Source: Pantoea sp. At-9b
GTDB lineage: Bacteria > Pseudomonadota > Gammaproteobacteria > Enterobacterales > Enterobacteriaceae
Assembly: GCF_000175935.2 (NCBI RefSeq)
Contig: NC_014837.1
Location: 1,178,001 to 1,242,000, forward strand
Direction: 5' to 3'
DNA: 64,000 bases
Shown here: positions 15,747-26,978 of the stretch, in pieces
How the letters are laid out: every line of letters begins with the position of its first letter
Position numbering within the stretch: position 1 is the first letter of the stretch
Translations under genes and position numbers: made by a program
The notes under the pieces: generated by a model
Databases searched by the model: none
What the model saw: the letters and a program-made list of their open reading frames with translations, nothing else
Told to the model about the DNA's origin: nothing

Positions 15747-16634
15747 ATGAAAAAAATCACTACTGCAATCGCGCTGGCTTTAGGGCTGACGGCATCGTTC
15801 GCCCAGGCTGCTGACACGCTTCCAACCCAAAAAGTGGATCAGGCGCTGCATGATCGTCTGCCTGCCGAGATTAAAAGCGCGGGCAAAATGATCGCGGTGA
15901 ATAACGGATCTTTTCCGCCGTATGAAATCGTCAATGGCCCGCACTCAATGGACGGTGCATCTGCCGATCTCTCTGTCGCGCTGGGTCAATTGCTTGGGGT
16001 GAAAATCGAACACGCGACCGTCAGCGGCCTGTCTGGCGTGCTGGCCGGGATCAACTCCGGCCGTTATCAGCTGGCAATTGGCCCGATTGGTGACTACCCG
16101 GACCGTCAGGAAAAAGTCGACTTTATCGATTTCGTGCAGGAATTCGTGGTGTTTGGCGTGCAGAAAGGTAACCCGGCGAAGATCAACGGCCTGGATGACA
16201 CCTGTGGCAAACGTATCGCGGTGATGGCAGCCGGTTCTGCTGAGCAGGTGATCCGTAAGCAGTCCGATGTCTGTGTCGCTGCGGGTAAACCGGCGGTTGT
16301 GGTGCAGTCCTTCACCGATCAGCCATCATCGATCCTTGCCGTGCGTTCAAAACGTTCTGATGCCTTCTTCTCATCACAGGCACCGCTGACTTATTTCGTT
16401 GAGCAGGCGAACGGACAGCTGGAGCTTTCCGGCAAAGGCCAGAAAAACGGCTTCGGTGATATCTTCCAGGGCACCGTGGTGCCAAAAGGTTCTGAGTTGG
16501 GCAACGTAGTTCTGGATGCTTATAAAGAGCTGTTCAGCAACGGGACTTACGCGGCCATTATGAAGAAGTGGAAGCTGGACGGAAACATGTTGCAGGCACC
16601 GGGTCGTAACCTGGCGAAAGGGGCGGCAAAATGA
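15747..16634 (+). CDS. Amino-acid-type ABC transporter periplasmic binding protein
   Basis: A 295-aa SBP of family 3 (polar amino acids). The signal peptide (MKKITTAIALALGLTASFAQA) is followed by KMIAVNNGSFPPYEIVNG, the usual start of lobe 1, and SADLSVALGQLLGVKIEHAT. Two cysteines around residues 152 and 173 could form a disulfide. Ligand-specific residues cannot be read with confidence. It is 20 nt downstream of ybeM and overlaps the permease gene by 4 bp (ATGA), so it is part of the same mRNA. Confidence 0.88.
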   Translation: MKKITTAIALALGLTASFAQAADTLPTQKVDQALHDRLPAEIKSAGKMIAVNNGSFPPYEIVNGPHSMDGASADLSVALGQLLGVKIEHATVSGLSGVLAGINSGRYQLAIGPIGDYPDRQEKVDFIDFVQEFVVFGVQKGNPAKINGLDDTCGKRIAVMAAGSAEQVIRKQSDVCVAAGKPAVVVQSFTDQPSSILAVRSKRSDAFFSSQAPLTYFVEQANGQLELSGKGQKNGFGDIFQGTVVPKGSELGNVVLDAYKELFSNGTYAAIMKKWKLDGNMLQAPGRNLAKGAAK

Positions 16635-17590
16635 GTTTGAACACCAACGATTCGCGAGCCAGGGATAAGGCCGACGTGCAACAGCGCGACGTGGCTTTTG
16701 CCCGCAGCGCGCCCACATATGGACGCTGGGTCTCATGGATTGTGGTGCTGGTGATCGCCTCCAACTTTCTCTGGCTGGTGGCGACCAACCCAAACTTTGA
16801 GTGGTCCGTGGTACTGAAATGGTTTACGGAAGCCTCGGTGCTGAAGGGGTTGCAGGTCACCCTGGGGCTGACGGTGGTGTCGATGATCCTCGGCACCTTA
16901 CTGGGTTTGCTGCTGGCGGTGTGGCGTCTGTCGGAGAACAAGCTGTTGAGCGGTCTCTCATCGCTCTACATCTGGTTTTTCCGCGGTACGCCGCTGCTGG
17001 TGCAACTGATTTTTTGGTACAACCTGTCAACGCTGTTTCCGACGCTGTCGATTACCATACCCTGGACCGGTATTACCTTTGCCAGCTGGAACACCAATGA
17101 TCTGATTACCCCGTTAACCGCAGCGATTGCCGGGCTGGCGTTGAACGAAGCCGCGTATATGGCGGAGATCATCCGTGCCGGTTTGTTGTCGGTGGATAAC
17201 GGTCAGGTGGAAACCACCCAAGCTTTCGGTATGAGCCGCACGCGTGCGCTGCGCCGTATCATCATTCCGCAAGCAATGCGTTCAATCATTCCACCGACCG
17301 GTAACCAATTGATCAGCATGATCAAAGCCACGTCGCTGGTGAGTGTGATTGCCATGGGTGATCTGCTGTATTCAGTGCAGGCGGTGTACAACCGTACCTT
17401 TGAAATCATTCCGATGCTGATGGTGGCGGTGATTTGGTATCTGATCATCACCTCAATTCTGAATGTCGGTCAGTCGGCTATCGAACGTTACTATGCACGC
17501 GGAACCAAACGCACCGTGGTCGCGCCCAAACGCCGCACGCAGGGCGAGGATATCGGTCGTGGTGCCCTGGTGCAGAAGGAGGATGTATGA
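16631..17590 (+). CDS. Amino-acid-type ABC transporter permease
   Basis: A 319-aa inner-membrane permease of the HisM/HisQ type with an N-terminal extension of about 45 residues. It has the ATPase-contact EAA loop ([21 protein letters not shown], with [18 protein letters not shown]) and five or six membrane segments. It is the only permease subunit in the cluster, so it would act as a homodimer. The gene overlaps both neighbours by 4 bp. Confidence 0.88.
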   Translation: MSLNTNDSRARDKADVQQRDVAFARSAPTYGRWVSWIVVLVIASNFLWLVATNPNFEWSVVLKWFTEASVLKGLQVTLGLTVVSMILGTLLGLLLAVWRLSENKLLSGLSSLYIWFFRGTPLLVQLIFWYNLSTLFPTLSITIPWTGITFASWNTNDLITPLTAAIAGLALNEAAYMAEIIRAGLLSVDNGQVETTQAFGMSRTRALRRIIIPQAMRSIIPPTGNQLISMIKATSLVSVIAMGDLLYSVQAVYNRTFEIIPMLMVAVIWYLIITSILNVGQSAIERYYARGTKRTVVAPKRRTQGEDIGRGALVQKEDV

Positions 17591-18357
17591 GTCACGTTCA
17601 GCCGCTGGTGCGCGCCCGCAATGTGCAGAAAAGTTATGGTGACAACGAGGTGCTGAAAGGCATCGATCTGGATGTGTTTCCCGGTGAAGTGGTGGTGATC
17701 CTCGGGCCGTCCGGCTCGGGTAAATCGACCTTTCTGCGCTGTATTAACCATCTGGAAGATATGAACGCCGGTTCGATCATGGTCGGTGAGGAACAAATTG
17801 GCTATGAACTGAAAAAAGGCATTCTGCATCGTTTGTCAGCACGCAAGATTGCCCACCAACGCCAGAAGATCGGCATGGTGTTTCAACAGTTCAACCTCTA
17901 CCCGCATATGACGGTGTTGCAGAACATCATTGAAGCACCGATTGGCGTGCACAAGTTTCCGCGTCAGGAAGCGTTGCAGCATGCCCGCGAGTTGCTGGCT
18001 ACCGTCGGGTTGAGTGATAAAGCGGATGCCTGGCCGCGTCATTTGTCGGGCGGACAACAGCAGCGTGTCGCGATTGCCCGTGCGCTGGCGATCAAACCCG
18101 CGCTGATGTTGTTTGATGAACCCACATCGGCGCTTGATCCAGAGCTGGTGGGTGAGGTGTTGGCAACCATGCGTACCCTGGCGGACCAGGGGCTGACCAT
18201 GATTGTCGTCACTCACGAGATTGGTTTTGCGCGTGAAGCCGCTGACCGGGTGGTATTTATGGACGGTGGCGTGGTGGTGGAGCAGGGCAGCCCGGAGCAG
18301 GTGATAGGCAATCCGCAGCACCCGCGTACCCAGGCGTTTTTGAGTCGTTTTATCTAA
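17587..18357 (+). CDS. Amino-acid-type ABC transporter ATP-binding protein
   Basis: A 256-aa ATPase with Walker [11 protein letters not shown]-loop [15 protein letters not shown], signature LSGGQQQR, Walker [15 protein letters not shown] and H-loop VVTHE. It is of the GlnQ/HisP class, slightly longer because of an insertion (residues ~70-85) after the A-loop region. It energises the permease encoded just before it. The ATG is set by GGAGG 4 nt upstream; a longer open frame beginning at 17434 only overlaps the permease gene. Confidence 0.9.
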   Translation: MSHVQPLVRARNVQKSYGDNEVLKGIDLDVFPGEVVVILGPSGSGKSTFLRCINHLEDMNAGSIMVGEEQIGYELKKGILHRLSARKIAHQRQKIGMVFQQFNLYPHMTVLQNIIEAPIGVHKFPRQEALQHARELLATVGLSDKADAWPRHLSGGQQQRVAIARALAIKPALMLFDEPTSALDPELVGEVLATMRTLADQGLTMIVVTHEIGFAREAADRVVFMDGGVVVEQGSPEQVIGNPQHPRTQAFLSRFI

Positions 18358-18364
18358 GAGGTGT

Positions 18365-18386
18365 GCCGCCAGTTACAGGCGGCTTT
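18365..18386 (+). terminator. Hairpin after the ABC operon
   Basis: GCCGCC-agttaca-GGCGGC followed by only three T residues. A modest terminator between the ABC genes and tatE. Confidence 0.5.
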
Positions 18387-18478
18387 GATCTTAATCTGTT
18401 ACAGATTGCAGTTGAGCCGCTGAGCTTTCTGCGCGTAAATAACAGTCACCGTTTTTCGCTAAGGTTGAAAGGTTAATT

Positions 18479-18682
18479 ATGGAAGGTATCAGTATTGCCA
18501 AACTGCTGATCATCGGTGCTCTCATCGTACTGCTCTTTGGCACCAACAAGTTACGTTCACTGGGTGGCGATCTGGGTTCCGCAATCAAAGGCTTCAAAAA
18601 AGCCATGAAAGATGATGAATCCACCGCAACCAAAAGCACTGCTGAAGAAGTCCCGGCAGAACGTGTCAGCCATAAAGAGTAA
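18479..18682 (+). CDS. tatE: Twin-arginine translocase subunit TatE
   Basis: A 67-aa TatA-family protein: a short N-terminal membrane helix (residues ~5-20), the conserved FG hinge ([12 protein letters not shown]) and an amphipathic helix ending in [11 protein letters not shown]. It forms part of the pore-forming complex for folded proteins. Its position before lipA identifies it as TatE rather than TatA, which lies in tatABCD elsewhere. Confidence 0.92.
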   Translation: MEGISIAKLLIIGALIVLLFGTNKLRSLGGDLGSAIKGFKKAMKDDESTATKSTAEEVPAERVSHKE

Positions 18683-18730
18683 TCTTTACGGCGAACGTCA
18701 ATAAGTGTAAAAATTTATTACGTTATAAAA

Positions 18731-18759
18731 AAACCAGACTGTCACCAGTCTGGTTTTTT
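18731..18759. terminator. Bidirectional terminator between tatE and lipA
   Basis: AAACCAGACT-gtcacc-AGTCTGGTTT with A-run before and T-run after, serving both convergent genes. Confidence 0.85.
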
Positions 18760-18783
18760 GTTTTATGTCGCGCCGCTACGAAT

Positions 18784-19749
18784 TTACTTCACTTCCAGCC
18801 CTTTGGCCTGCATATCTGCATGGTAAGAGGAGCGGACAAACGGGCCACAGGCCGCGTGGGTGAAGCCCATTGCCATGGCTTCTTCTTTCATCTCATCAAA
18901 CTCCGCCGGGCTAACGTAACGCTGTACCGGCAGGTGGTGACGACTCGGTTGCAGATACTGACCCAGCGTCAGCATGGTGACGCCATGACGACGCAGATCG
19001 CGCATCACTTCGACGATTTCCGCATTGGTTTCGCCCAGACCGACCATCAGGCCGGATTTAGTTGGCACGTTCGGATGGGCTTCTTTAAAACGTTCCAGCA
19101 GCTTGAGCGACCACTCGTAGTTCGCACCCGGACGCACCTGGCGGTAGACGCGTGGCACGTTTTCCAGATTGTGGTTGAACACATCCGGCGGGGTGGCGGT
19201 GAGGATTTCCAGCGCACGATCCATACGACCACGGAAATCGGGCACCAGGGTTTCAATCTTGATTGACGGGCTTTTTTCGCGAATAGCACTGATGCAGTCG
19301 GCGAAGTGCTGGGCACCGCCGTCGCGCAGGTCATCGCGGTCCACGGAAGTGATAACCACATAACGCAGCGCCATATCGGCGATGGTTTGTGCCAGCTTCA
19401 CCGGCTCGTTGGCATCCGGGGCGTTCGGGCGACCATGCGCCACGTCGCAGAACGGGCAGCGACGGGTACAGATAGCCCCGAGGATCATAAAGGTCGCGGT
19501 GCCGTGGTTAAAGCATTCTGCCAGGTTAGGGCAAGATGCCTCTTCACAGACCGAATGCAGGCCATTCTTGCGCATCGCTGCCTTGATGCCCTGAATACGG
19601 CTGGAATCCGCAGGAAGTTTGATCTTCATCCACTCCGGCTTACGCAGAATCTCCTCGCGTTCGGTGATAACGGTTTTCACCGGAATCAGCGCCATTTTGT
19701 CGGCATCGCGATACTTGACGCCACGTTCCATCTGAATTGGTTTACTCAT
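18784..19749 (-). CDS. lipA: Lipoyl synthase LipA
   Basis: A 321-aa radical-SAM enzyme that inserts two sulfur atoms into octanoyl groups on carrier proteins. Both [4Fe-4S] sites are visible: the auxiliary cluster [12 protein letters not shown] near residue 68 and the SAM cluster CTRRCPFC near residue 94. The C-terminal serine ligand region ([10 protein letters not shown]) is intact. Same length as E. coli LipA. It lies 176 bp downstream of lipB; the ybeF regulator gene found between them in E. coli is absent. Confidence 0.96.
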   Translation of the reverse strand: MSKPIQMERGVKYRDADKMALIPVKTVITEREEILRKPEWMKIKLPADSSRIQGIKAAMRKNGLHSVCEEASCPNLAECFNHGTATFMILGAICTRRCPFCDVAHGRPNAPDANEPVKLAQTIADMALRYVVITSVDRDDLRDGGAQHFADCISAIREKSPSIKIETLVPDFRGRMDRALEILTATPPDVFNHNLENVPRVYRQVRPGANYEWSLKLLERFKEAHPNVPTKSGLMVGLGETNAEIVEVMRDLRRHGVTMLTLGQYLQPSRHHLPVQRYVSPAEFDEMKEEAMAMGFTHAACGPFVRSSYHADMQAKGLEVK

Positions 19750-19925
19750 AAATCTGCAGGTTCCGGTCGGGATTGCGATTTGAAAGCTTCCTCACTCAAA
19801 CTGAGAACCAGGCTTTCAACTTTATTTGAAAAAATTGCAAAAATTATATCATCTCGCCGCGCGGGAATCAGCCGCTGTGAGTGCCGTTAGGTTACAAAAT
19901 TGTAAATCCGCACTGACGGACAAGG

Positions 19926-20579
19926 TCAAACGGGCACATCAGACTGCAACCACTCGCTATCGGCAAAACCCGTTAGCCGGGCAAAATGTTGCACCAGGCG
20001 CGGCTGCACATCGGCGGTGGTCACGCCGGGTTGAAACTGTCCCAACTGAGCCATGCGCATCCCGGCATAGCCACAGGGATTGATACGCAGGAAAGGGGCT
20101 AAATCCATCGCGACATTCAACGCCAGGCCGTGAAAAGAGCAACCCTTGCGGATGCGCAGACCGAGCGAACAGATTTTTTCTTCGCCAACGTACACGCCAG
20201 GTGCATCAGGGCGGGCATGCGCGGTAACGCCATAATCTGCGAGGGTGGCAACCACCGTCTCTTCCAGCGCCGTCACCAACTGACGCACACCCAGTTTGCG
20301 ACGTTTCACATCAATCAGCACATACATAACCTGCTGGCCCGGCCCGTGATAGGTGACCTGGCCGCCACGGTCGCTCTGCACCACGGGAATATCGCCAGGC
20401 ATCAACAGATGCTCGGCTTTGCCTGCCTGACCCTGGGTAAACACCGGGTTGTGCTCCACCAGCCAGACTTCATCCGGGGTGTCGCTATCGCGTTGATCGG
20501 TAAAGCGGTGCATGGCGTCAGAAATGGGTTGCCAGTCGCGCTGACCCAGTTGACGAACAAGAAGCGTATTGGCTGACAA
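19926..20579 (-). CDS. lipB: Octanoyltransferase LipB
   Basis: A 217-aa acyltransferase that moves octanoate from acyl carrier protein to lipoyl domains, the substrate for LipA. The catalytic block [11 protein letters not shown] and the lysine/cysteine region [19 protein letters not shown] are present. No ATG fits: the E. coli-like N-terminus begins at a TTG codon (20579), reading [12 protein letters not shown], with GGA 9 nt upstream. Open sequence further upstream is not homologous. Confidence 0.92.
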   Translation of the reverse strand: MSANTLLVRQLGQRDWQPISDAMHRFTDQRDSDTPDEVWLVEHNPVFTQGQAGKAEHLLMPGDIPVVQSDRGGQVTYHGPGQQVMYVLIDVKRRKLGVRQLVTALEETVVATLADYGVTAHARPDAPGVYVGEEKICSLGLRIRKGCSFHGLALNVAMDLAPFLRINPCGYAGMRMAQLGQFQPGVTTADVQPRLVQHFARLTGFADSEWLQSDVPV

Positions 20580-20649
20580 AACGAAGAATCCGTTAGAGAG
20601 TGAGAAGCAAAGTATAACGCTGGCAAAGAACCCTTTGCCAGCGTCAGCA

Positions 20650-20913
20650 TTACAGCACCATACGCACGATATCGATGTTACCCAGTTCTTCGTACAGGGT
20701 TTCAACCTGTTCAATGTGGGTGGCGATGATGGTGATGGAAACGGAGTGATAATTGCCTTTGCTGCTCGGCTTCACATCAGGCTTGTAGTCGCCGGGCGCA
20801 TGACGCTGCACCACTTCAACCACTTGATCAACCAGCTCCGGTTGCGCCAGACCCATCACTTTATAGGTAAAGGGGGTAGGGAATTCGAGCAGTTCATTCA
20901 GTTTGGTTTTCAT
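20650..20913 (-). CDS. ybeD: DUF493 family protein YbeD
   Basis: An 87-aa protein nearly identical to E. coli YbeD (ACT-like fold, similar to the regulatory domain of D-3-phosphoglycerate dehydrogenase). Recently linked to lipoate metabolism by its position beside lipB, but its function is unproven. It lies between dacA and lipB and is preceded by the dacA terminator. Confidence 0.93.
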   Translation of the reverse strand: MKTKLNELLEFPTPFTYKVMGLAQPELVDQVVEVVQRHAPGDYKPDVKPSSKGNYHSVSITIIATHIEQVETLYEELGNIDIVRMVL

Positions 20914-20929
20914 ATTGACTCCGGTGCAT

Positions 20930-20958
20930 AAAAAACAGGCTCCCGCCGGGGCGGGAGC
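20930..20958 (-). terminator. dacA terminator
   Basis: GCTCCCGCC-cc-GGCGGGAGC on the minus strand, followed by CTGTTTTTTA just before ybeD. Confidence 0.8.
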
Positions 20959-21007
20959 AATAATATTAACTTATATCGGGGCAAAGCGGCGTTTTTTCAA
21001 TCGCGCC

Positions 21008-22219
21008 TTAACCGAACCAGTGGTGGAACATCAGTTTGATGTAATCGATGATGCGACTGATGAAACCGCCTTCCTGGACTTCGTTCAGCACCACCAGCGG
21101 GCGCTGTTCGATGGTTTTGCCATCCAGCTGGAAGTTGATGCTGCCCACCACCTGGTTTTTCTGCAACGGCGCATGCAGTTCAGTGTTATTCAGCACATAG
21201 CTGGCTTTCAGGTCTTTCATGCGGCCACGTGGGATGGTCAGATAAGCATCTTTCTCCACGCCAAGCTGGACGCGATCGCTGTTACCGAACCACACCGGTT
21301 CAGAGGCGAATTCTTTCCCTGCTTTCAGCGGTGCCACGGTTTCAAAGAATCGGAAGCCCCAGGTCAGCAGTTTTTTGCTCTCGGTCTCACGGCCTTTATA
21401 AGTGTGGCCGCCCATCACCGCCGAGATCAGACGCATCTGACCTTCCGTCGCTGAGGCTACCAGGTTGTAGCCAGCCGCATCAGTATGGCCGGTTTTAATA
21501 CCGTCAACGTTCAGGCTGGTATCCCACAGCAGGCCATTACGGTTCAGCTGGCGGATGTTGTTAAAGGTGAACTCTTTTTCGTGGTAAACCGCATATTCAT
21601 CGGGTACATCACGAATCAGCGCCTGGCCGATCAGCGCCATATCGCGGGCTGAACTGTACTGACCGTCTGCATCCAGGCCGTGCACAGTCTGGAAGTGGGT
21701 ATTTTTCAGACCCAGTGCCTGGACGTAGTTGTTCATCAGGTTAACAAACGCATCCTGGCTGCCGGCAACATAATCCGCCATCGCCACACACGCGTCGTTA
21801 CCGGATTGCAGCACGATACCGCGCGTCAGCTGCGAAACTGGTACGCGATCGCCCGGTTTGAGGAACATCAGCGAGGATCCTTTAAACACCGGGTTGCCGG
21901 TGGCCCAGGCATCTTTACCCACGGTGACGATGTCGTCCTGATGGATTTTGCCCGCTTTTACTGCCTGGCCGATGACGTAACTGGTCATCATTTTGGTCAG
22001 ACTGGCAGGGTCGCGGCGCGCATCAGCATTCTTCTCGGCCAGTACTTTGCCCGAGTTGTAATCGATCAGCACGTAGGCTTCAGCATCAATGTCCGGTACG
22101 CCCGGAATCATGGTTTTGAGATTTACATCGTCCGCGATGGCGGCATGGCTGAGAGAGAGGGCGACCAGTGATCCCACTGTCAGGCGTTTTAGAAAACGAG
22201 AAGGTTTCAGCGTATTCAT
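21008..22219 (-). CDS. dacA: D-alanyl-D-alanine carboxypeptidase DacA (PBP5)
   Basis: A 403-aa penicillin-binding protein that trims the terminal D-Ala from pentapeptide stems. A signal peptide of about 29 residues is followed by the three active-site motifs SLTK (near residue 73), SGN (139) and KTG (242). The C-terminal amphipathic helix ([14 protein letters not shown]) anchors it in the inner membrane. The start at 22219 gives MNTLKPSRF, as in E. coli; the frame upstream is not homologous. No good ribosome site is visible. Confidence 0.95.
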   Translation of the reverse strand: MNTLKPSRFLKRLTVGSLVALSLSHAAIADDVNLKTMIPGVPDIDAEAYVLIDYNSGKVLAEKNADARRDPASLTKMMTSYVIGQAVKAGKIHQDDIVTVGKDAWATGNPVFKGSSLMFLKPGDRVPVSQLTRGIVLQSGNDACVAMADYVAGSQDAFVNLMNNYVQALGLKNTHFQTVHGLDADGQYSSARDMALIGQALIRDVPDEYAVYHEKEFTFNNIRQLNRNGLLWDTSLNVDGIKTGHTDAAGYNLVASATEGQMRLISAVMGGHTYKGRETESKKLLTWGFRFFETVAPLKAGKEFASEPVWFGNSDRVQLGVEKDAYLTIPRGRMKDLKASYVLNNTELHAPLQKNQVVGSINFQLDGKTIEQRPLVVLNEVQEGGFISRIIDYIKLMFHHWFG

Positions 22220-22346
22220 GTTCAGGACTACAACATCCGTGGGTTTAGAGTTAAAAAAGTGCCTTACTATAGCAAACACCTGATCTGGCGGCATCTTGCT
22301 TTGCAAAACTGTTGTAACCAGGCATAACTATGCCTGGTGGTTATCA

Positions 22347-23435
22347 TTACATCCCGTTACGAGACGTGGTAATAAAAGAACTCAGCTGCGCTTCGTTGCT
22401 CAGACGCTGCTGCAGCGCTGCGGCTTCACTACGGGTTTTAAAGCCACCCAGTTGCACGCGATAAACGTTGCCGTTGGCTTCAACGGCACCCGGTACGCCA
22501 AAGCGTTTACCCAGGCTGGCTGCCAGTTGATGTGCACGGGCTGAATCATTGAGGGCGCCCACCTGTACTACATAGCTGCCTGCACTGGCAGGTGCGGAGG
22601 TTGCGGCGACCGGTGCAGCCGCAGGGGCCGGGGCCGGTGTGGCGACTGCCGGTTGCGGCTCGCTACCTTCCAGCACACCACTGGCTAATGGCTGCGGCGC
22701 GCCAAGGAAACCGTTACTGTTAATCGGCGCGCCCATATTGTCGCTGCTTTGCAGCGTACTGTTATCGACGGCACGCACATCCTGTGCCGGCGGCGCACTG
22801 ACCGCGTTGCTGTTTCCACCCATCATCACCGTGCCACCGCCGAGTTCAGGACGTGCAGGCAAGGCGTAACTCTGTTTTGCCACCGTAGTACCAATGGTGC
22901 CGGGGCCGGATAACGTGCCATCGGGTGCGACATTAATATAGTCAACGCGCACGCGGGTGTTGTTTGAGATGTTTAGGCGATCGGCGGCAGCGCGTGACAG
23001 GTCGATAATGCGGCCAGGGGTGTAAGGCCCGCGATCATTGACGCGCACCACGATTTGACGACCGTTTGCCTGGTTGGTCACGCGCACATAGCTGGGCAGT
23101 GGCAGCGTGGGGTGCGCGGCGGTCATCGCTTCCGGATCAAAGGTCTCGCCGATCGCGGTACGGTTGCCCCGGGCTTCATCACCGTAGGAGGTGGCTAAAC
23201 CGACTTCACTGAAATTCGCGGGATTTTTAACGATACGGTAGCTTTTGCCGTTAACGCTGTAATCCTGACTGGTCGACGGATTAATCGGTTCATAGCGCGG
23301 TTCCACCCCCGGAATCTCAACCACCGGGCCATTGTAGGCCGGTTGTGGTGGGGCGGTATTCTGCGGTTCTTCCTGGGAGGAACAGGCAGCCAGTACCCAT
23401 GTTGCCAGAGCAATCCCAAGCCAGTCCTTACGCAT
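22347..23435 (-). CDS. rlpA: Septal ring lytic transglycosylase RlpA
   Basis: A 362-aa lipoprotein. The lipobox VLAACSS gives a lipidated Cys near residue 18. A double-psi beta-barrel (residues ~75-165, GLATSYGDEARGNRTAIGE and VRVNDRGPYTPGRIIDLS, with the catalytic-type Asp) is followed by an Ala/Pro-rich linker and a C-terminal SPOR domain (YVVQVGALNDSARAHQLA) that binds denuded septal glycan. In Pseudomonas it cleaves such glycan; in E. coli activity was not shown. It follows mrdB by 10 bp. Confidence 0.93.
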   Translation of the reverse strand: MRKDWLGIALATWVLAACSSQEEPQNTAPPQPAYNGPVVEIPGVEPRYEPINPSTSQDYSVNGKSYRIVKNPANFSEVGLATSYGDEARGNRTAIGETFDPEAMTAAHPTLPLPSYVRVTNQANGRQIVVRVNDRGPYTPGRIIDLSRAAADRLNISNNTRVRVDYINVAPDGTLSGPGTIGTTVAKQSYALPARPELGGGTVMMGGNSNAVSAPPAQDVRAVDNSTLQSSDNMGAPINSNGFLGAPQPLASGVLEGSEPQPAVATPAPAPAAAPVAATSAPASAGSYVVQVGALNDSARAHQLAASLGKRFGVPGAVEANGNVYRVQLGGFKTRSEAAALQQRLSNEAQLSSFITTSRNGM

Positions 23436-23445
23436 GTGCAGCCTC

Positions 23446-24564
23446 TTAAACGCTTTTAGATAACATTTTTCGATGAGTATGGATCGACATCACGATGCCA
23501 AATCCGGCCATTAACACAATCAATGCCGATCCGCCGTAGCTGACCAGCGGCAGCGGTACGCCGACCACCGGTAAGATACCACTAACCATACCAATGTTAA
23601 CGAAAACATAAACGAATAAAATCAACATCAAACCACCGGCCATCACACGGCCAAAGGTGGTTTGCGCCCGCGCAGCGATAATTAATCCGCGCATAATCAG
23701 CAGCAGATAGAGCGCCAGCAACACCAGGACACCCACCAGCCCGAGTTCCTCGGCCAGTACGGCAAAAATAAAGTCGGTATGGCGTTCGGGCAAAAACTCC
23801 AGCTGTGACTGCGTACCATGCAGCCATCCTTTTCCGCGCAGACCACCGGAACCAATGGCAATTTTGGACTGAATAATATGGTAACCGGCACCCAGTGGAT
23901 CGCTTTCCGGGTTGAGCAACATCATCACACGGGCGCGCTGATAATCATGCATCAGGAAGAACCACAGCACCGGGATAAAGGCCGCTACCAACACCACGGC
24001 GACGCCAATCAGCTTCCAGCTCATGCCCGACAGGAACAACACGAACAAACCGGAAGCGGCAATCAAAATCGAGGTGCCGAGGTCAGGCTGCGCCGCCACC
24101 AACAGGGTAGGGGCGAAAATCAACACCAGGGCGATGGCGGTGTTTTTCAGCGTTGGCGGGCAAACGTCGCGGTTGATAAAGCGTGCCACCATCAGCGGCA
24201 CCGCGATCTTGGCAATCTCCGACGGCTGAAAACGTACCACACCAAGATCGAGCCAACGTTGCGCCCCTTTACTGATCTGGCCAAAGGCATCCACGGCGAT
24301 CAGTAAGATGACGCAAACAATGTAGAGATAGGGCGCCCAGCTTTCGTAAACCCGTGGTGGAACTTGCGCCAGTACGATCATGATCACCAACCCCATGACG
24401 ATCTGGCCGATTTTACGTTCCATCATGCCGGGATCTTGCCCGCTGGCGCTCCAGATGACGATGGCGCTATAGACCAACAGGCCGAGGATCACCAGCATAA
24501 AGAGCGGATCAATATGGATACGCGTCCAGATCGATCTTTTCTGCGGGCTATCATTCATGGACAT
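23446..24564 (-). CDS. mrdB: Peptidoglycan glycosyltransferase RodA (MrdB)
   Basis: A 372-aa SEDS polymerase with about ten membrane segments. It builds glycan strands in the elongasome with PBP2. The conserved extracytoplasmic blocks [27 protein letters not shown] and [12 protein letters not shown] are present. It is separated from mrdA by 2 bp, so the partners are translationally coupled. Confidence 0.95.
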   Translation of the reverse strand: MSMNDSPQKRSIWTRIHIDPLFMLVILGLLVYSAIVIWSASGQDPGMMERKIGQIVMGLVIMIVLAQVPPRVYESWAPYLYIVCVILLIAVDAFGQISKGAQRWLDLGVVRFQPSEIAKIAVPLMVARFINRDVCPPTLKNTAIALVLIFAPTLLVAAQPDLGTSILIAASGLFVLFLSGMSWKLIGVAVVLVAAFIPVLWFFLMHDYQRARVMMLLNPESDPLGAGYHIIQSKIAIGSGGLRGKGWLHGTQSQLEFLPERHTDFIFAVLAEELGLVGVLVLLALYLLLIMRGLIIAARAQTTFGRVMAGGLMLILFVYVFVNIGMVSGILPVVGVPLPLVSYGGSALIVLMAGFGIVMSIHTHRKMLSKSV

Positions 24565-24566
24565 TC

Positions 24567-26471
24567 TTAATCACCTTCATAACCAGGTGGCGTCGGCGCT
24601 GCGTCAGGCAGCACCGTATTGTTATCGCCTAACATAATGTGGTCGAGAATCTGACGCATCACCGTGCCTACAGCCGGACCTGCGCCGCCATTCTCCAGAA
24701 TCATGGTGACGGCAACGCGCGGTTTATCGTAAGGCGCAAAGGCGGTCATCAGTTTGTGGTCGCGCAGATGCTCGGCAATTTTATGCGCGTTATAGGTTTC
24801 GTTCGATTTCAGGCCGAAAACCTGTGCCGTACCGGATTTGGCGGCAATTTTATAGGGCGCGTCGGCAAAGCTTTTGTGCGCGGTGCCGTTGGGTCGGTTG
24901 GCGACGCCATACATACCATCTTTGGCAATCTCCCAGTAGCCGGAGTGAATATCACCAATCGGCTCGTCCGGTGCCTGACGATACGGCACCATGGCGTGAC
25001 CTTCACGGGTAGCACGCAGCAGATGCGGCACTTTGATCACGCCATCGTTAATCAGAATCATCAGGGCTTTGTTCATCTGCACGGGCGTTGCGGTCCAGTA
25101 ACCCTGACCAATGCCGACCGGGATAGTATCGCCCTGATACCAGGGTTTCTTAAAGCGCTTCAGCTTCCAATCTCGTGTCGGCATGTTACCGGGACTTTCC
25201 TGCGGCAGGTCGATGCCGGTGCGATGGCCGTAACCAAATTTGGTCATCCACTCGGACAGGCGATCGATGCCCATATCATAGGCGACCTGATAGAAGAAGG
25301 TATCGGCGGACTCTTCCAGCGCTTTGGTCACGTTAAGACGTCCGTGGCCCCATTTTTTCCAGTCACGATAGCGTTTATCCGAGCCGGGCAACTGCCACCA
25401 GCCGGGATCGAACAGGCTGGTATTGCGGTTGATCACCCCGGCACTGAGCGCTGACACCGCAACATAGGGTTTCACCGTTGAAGCCGGAGGATAAGCCGCT
25501 TGCAACGCGCGGTTGTACAGCGGTCGATTTTCGTCATTGAGCAGCGATTTGTAATCGGCGCTGGAGATGCCCTCAACAAACAGGTTCGGGTCATAGCTGG
25601 GGGTTGAAACCAGCGCCAGCAGTTCACCGGTACGCGGATCGCTGACCACCACCGCCGCACGACTCCCGGCCAGCAGCGTTTCGATGTACTGCTGCAATTT
25701 CAGGTCAATGGTGAGGTAAATGTCACGTCCGGCCTGCGGCGATTGCTCATGCAGCTGACGAATCACACGGCCACGGTTATTGACTTCAACTTCTTCATAG
25801 CCGGTGGTGCCGTGCAACACGTCTTCGTAATAGTTCTCGATACCCAACTTGCCAATATCGTGGGTGGCGGCATAGTTCGGCCATTTACCTTCTTCATCGA
25901 GGCGGGCAACATCGCGATCGTTAATTTTTGAAACATAACCGACGACATGGGTCAGTGTCTGACCGTAGGGATAGTAACGGCGTTGATAGCCTTTCACTTC
26001 CACGCCCGGGAAACGGTATTGGTTAACGGCAAAACGGGCGACCTGCACATCGCTGAGCGCGGTTTTCACCGGGATCGAGGTAAACCGTCGTGAGCGTTTC
26101 CGCTCTTTCTCAAACGCATCCAGATCGTCATCCGTGAGATCAAGTATGGGGCGCAGATCCTGTAAGGTTTGCTTCAGGTTATCGACTTTTTCCGGCACCA
26201 GTTCAGCCTGATAGATGGTGCGGTTCAGCGCCAGAGGGACGCCGTTACGATCGAAGATAATGCCGCGACTGGGTGCTACCGGCACCAGCTTGATACGGTT
26301 GTCATTGGAACGGGTACTGTAATCGGCAAAACGCAAAATTTGCAGGTGGTACAAGTTGACCACCAGAATGCCTGAAAGCAGGAAAATGCCGAAAAAAGCG
26401 ACTAAAGCACGGCGAACAAACAGTTTTTGTTCGGCTGTGTAATCGCGAAAGGCGTTGGTTTGTAATTTCAT
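24567..26471 (-). CDS. mrdA: Penicillin-binding protein 2 (MrdA)
   Basis: A 634-aa class B transpeptidase that determines rod shape and is the target of mecillinam. An N-terminal membrane anchor (residues ~20-42) is followed by the pedestal domain and a transpeptidase domain with STVK (near residue 330), SAD (~387) and KSGTAQ (~545). Length and motifs match E. coli PBP2. Confidence 0.96.
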   Translation of the reverse strand: MKLQTNAFRDYTAEQKLFVRRALVAFFGIFLLSGILVVNLYHLQILRFADYSTRSNDNRIKLVPVAPSRGIIFDRNGVPLALNRTIYQAELVPEKVDNLKQTLQDLRPILDLTDDDLDAFEKERKRSRRFTSIPVKTALSDVQVARFAVNQYRFPGVEVKGYQRRYYPYGQTLTHVVGYVSKINDRDVARLDEEGKWPNYAATHDIGKLGIENYYEDVLHGTTGYEEVEVNNRGRVIRQLHEQSPQAGRDIYLTIDLKLQQYIETLLAGSRAAVVVSDPRTGELLALVSTPSYDPNLFVEGISSADYKSLLNDENRPLYNRALQAAYPPASTVKPYVAVSALSAGVINRNTSLFDPGWWQLPGSDKRYRDWKKWGHGRLNVTKALEESADTFFYQVAYDMGIDRLSEWMTKFGYGHRTGIDLPQESPGNMPTRDWKLKRFKKPWYQGDTIPVGIGQGYWTATPVQMNKALMILINDGVIKVPHLLRATREGHAMVPYRQAPDEPIGDIHSGYWEIAKDGMYGVANRPNGTAHKSFADAPYKIAAKSGTAQVFGLKSNETYNAHKIAEHLRDHKLMTAFAPYDKPRVAVTMILENGGAGPAVGTVMRQILDHIMLGDNNTVLPDAAPTPPGYEGD

Positions 26472-26504
26472 CCGCTGTGTTTAATATCCGGTGTGGCCTG
26501 GTGT

Positions 26505-26975
26505 TTATTCACGATGATAAGGATGATTGGCGGTAATGCTCCAGGCACGGTACAGGCTCTCTGCGACCAACACGCGCACCAGCGGATGTGGCAACGTCAG
26601 TGCCGACAACGACCAGCTTTGCTCTGCCGCGGCCTTGCAGGCCGGTGCCAAACCTTCCGGACCACCGATCAACAGGCTGACATCGCGTCCATCCTGCTTC
26701 CAGCGTTCCAGTTGCTGCGCCAGCTGTGGGGTTTCCCACGGCTGCCCTGGAATATCCAACGTCACAATACGGTTGCCTTTCCCCACGGCAGCCAACATCG
26801 CTTCCCCTTCTTTTTCGAGGATGCGTTTGATGTCGGCGTTTTTGCCGCGTTTGCCCGCTGTCACTTCTGTCAGTTCCAGTGGCATATCTTTGGGGAAACG
26901 GCGCAGGTACTCGGTAAATCCGGTCTGAACCCAGTCGGGCATTTTGGTCCCGACGGCCACAAGCTGCAATTTCAC
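26505..26975 (-). CDS. rlmH: 23S rRNA pseudouridine-1915 N3-methyltransferase RlmH
   Basis: A 156-aa SPOUT-fold methyltransferase acting on the assembled 70S ribosome. The SAM-binding knot is visible as [14 protein letters not shown] and the C-terminal [20 protein letters not shown]. It lies 3 bp after rsfS and before mrdA, as in E. coli. Confidence 0.95.
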   Translation of the reverse strand: MKLQLVAVGTKMPDWVQTGFTEYLRRFPKDMPLELTEVTAGKRGKNADIKRILEKEGEAMLAAVGKGNRIVTLDIPGQPWETPQLAQQLERWKQDGRDVSLLIGGPEGLAPACKAAAEQSWSLSALTLPHPLVRVLVAESLYRAWSITANHPYHRE

Positions 26976-26978
26976 CGC

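Noticed and set aside
19781..19818. TGAAAGC/GCTTTCA hairpin between lipB and lipA
   Set aside because: Long loop and no T-run on the minus strand; too weak to call a terminator or attenuator.
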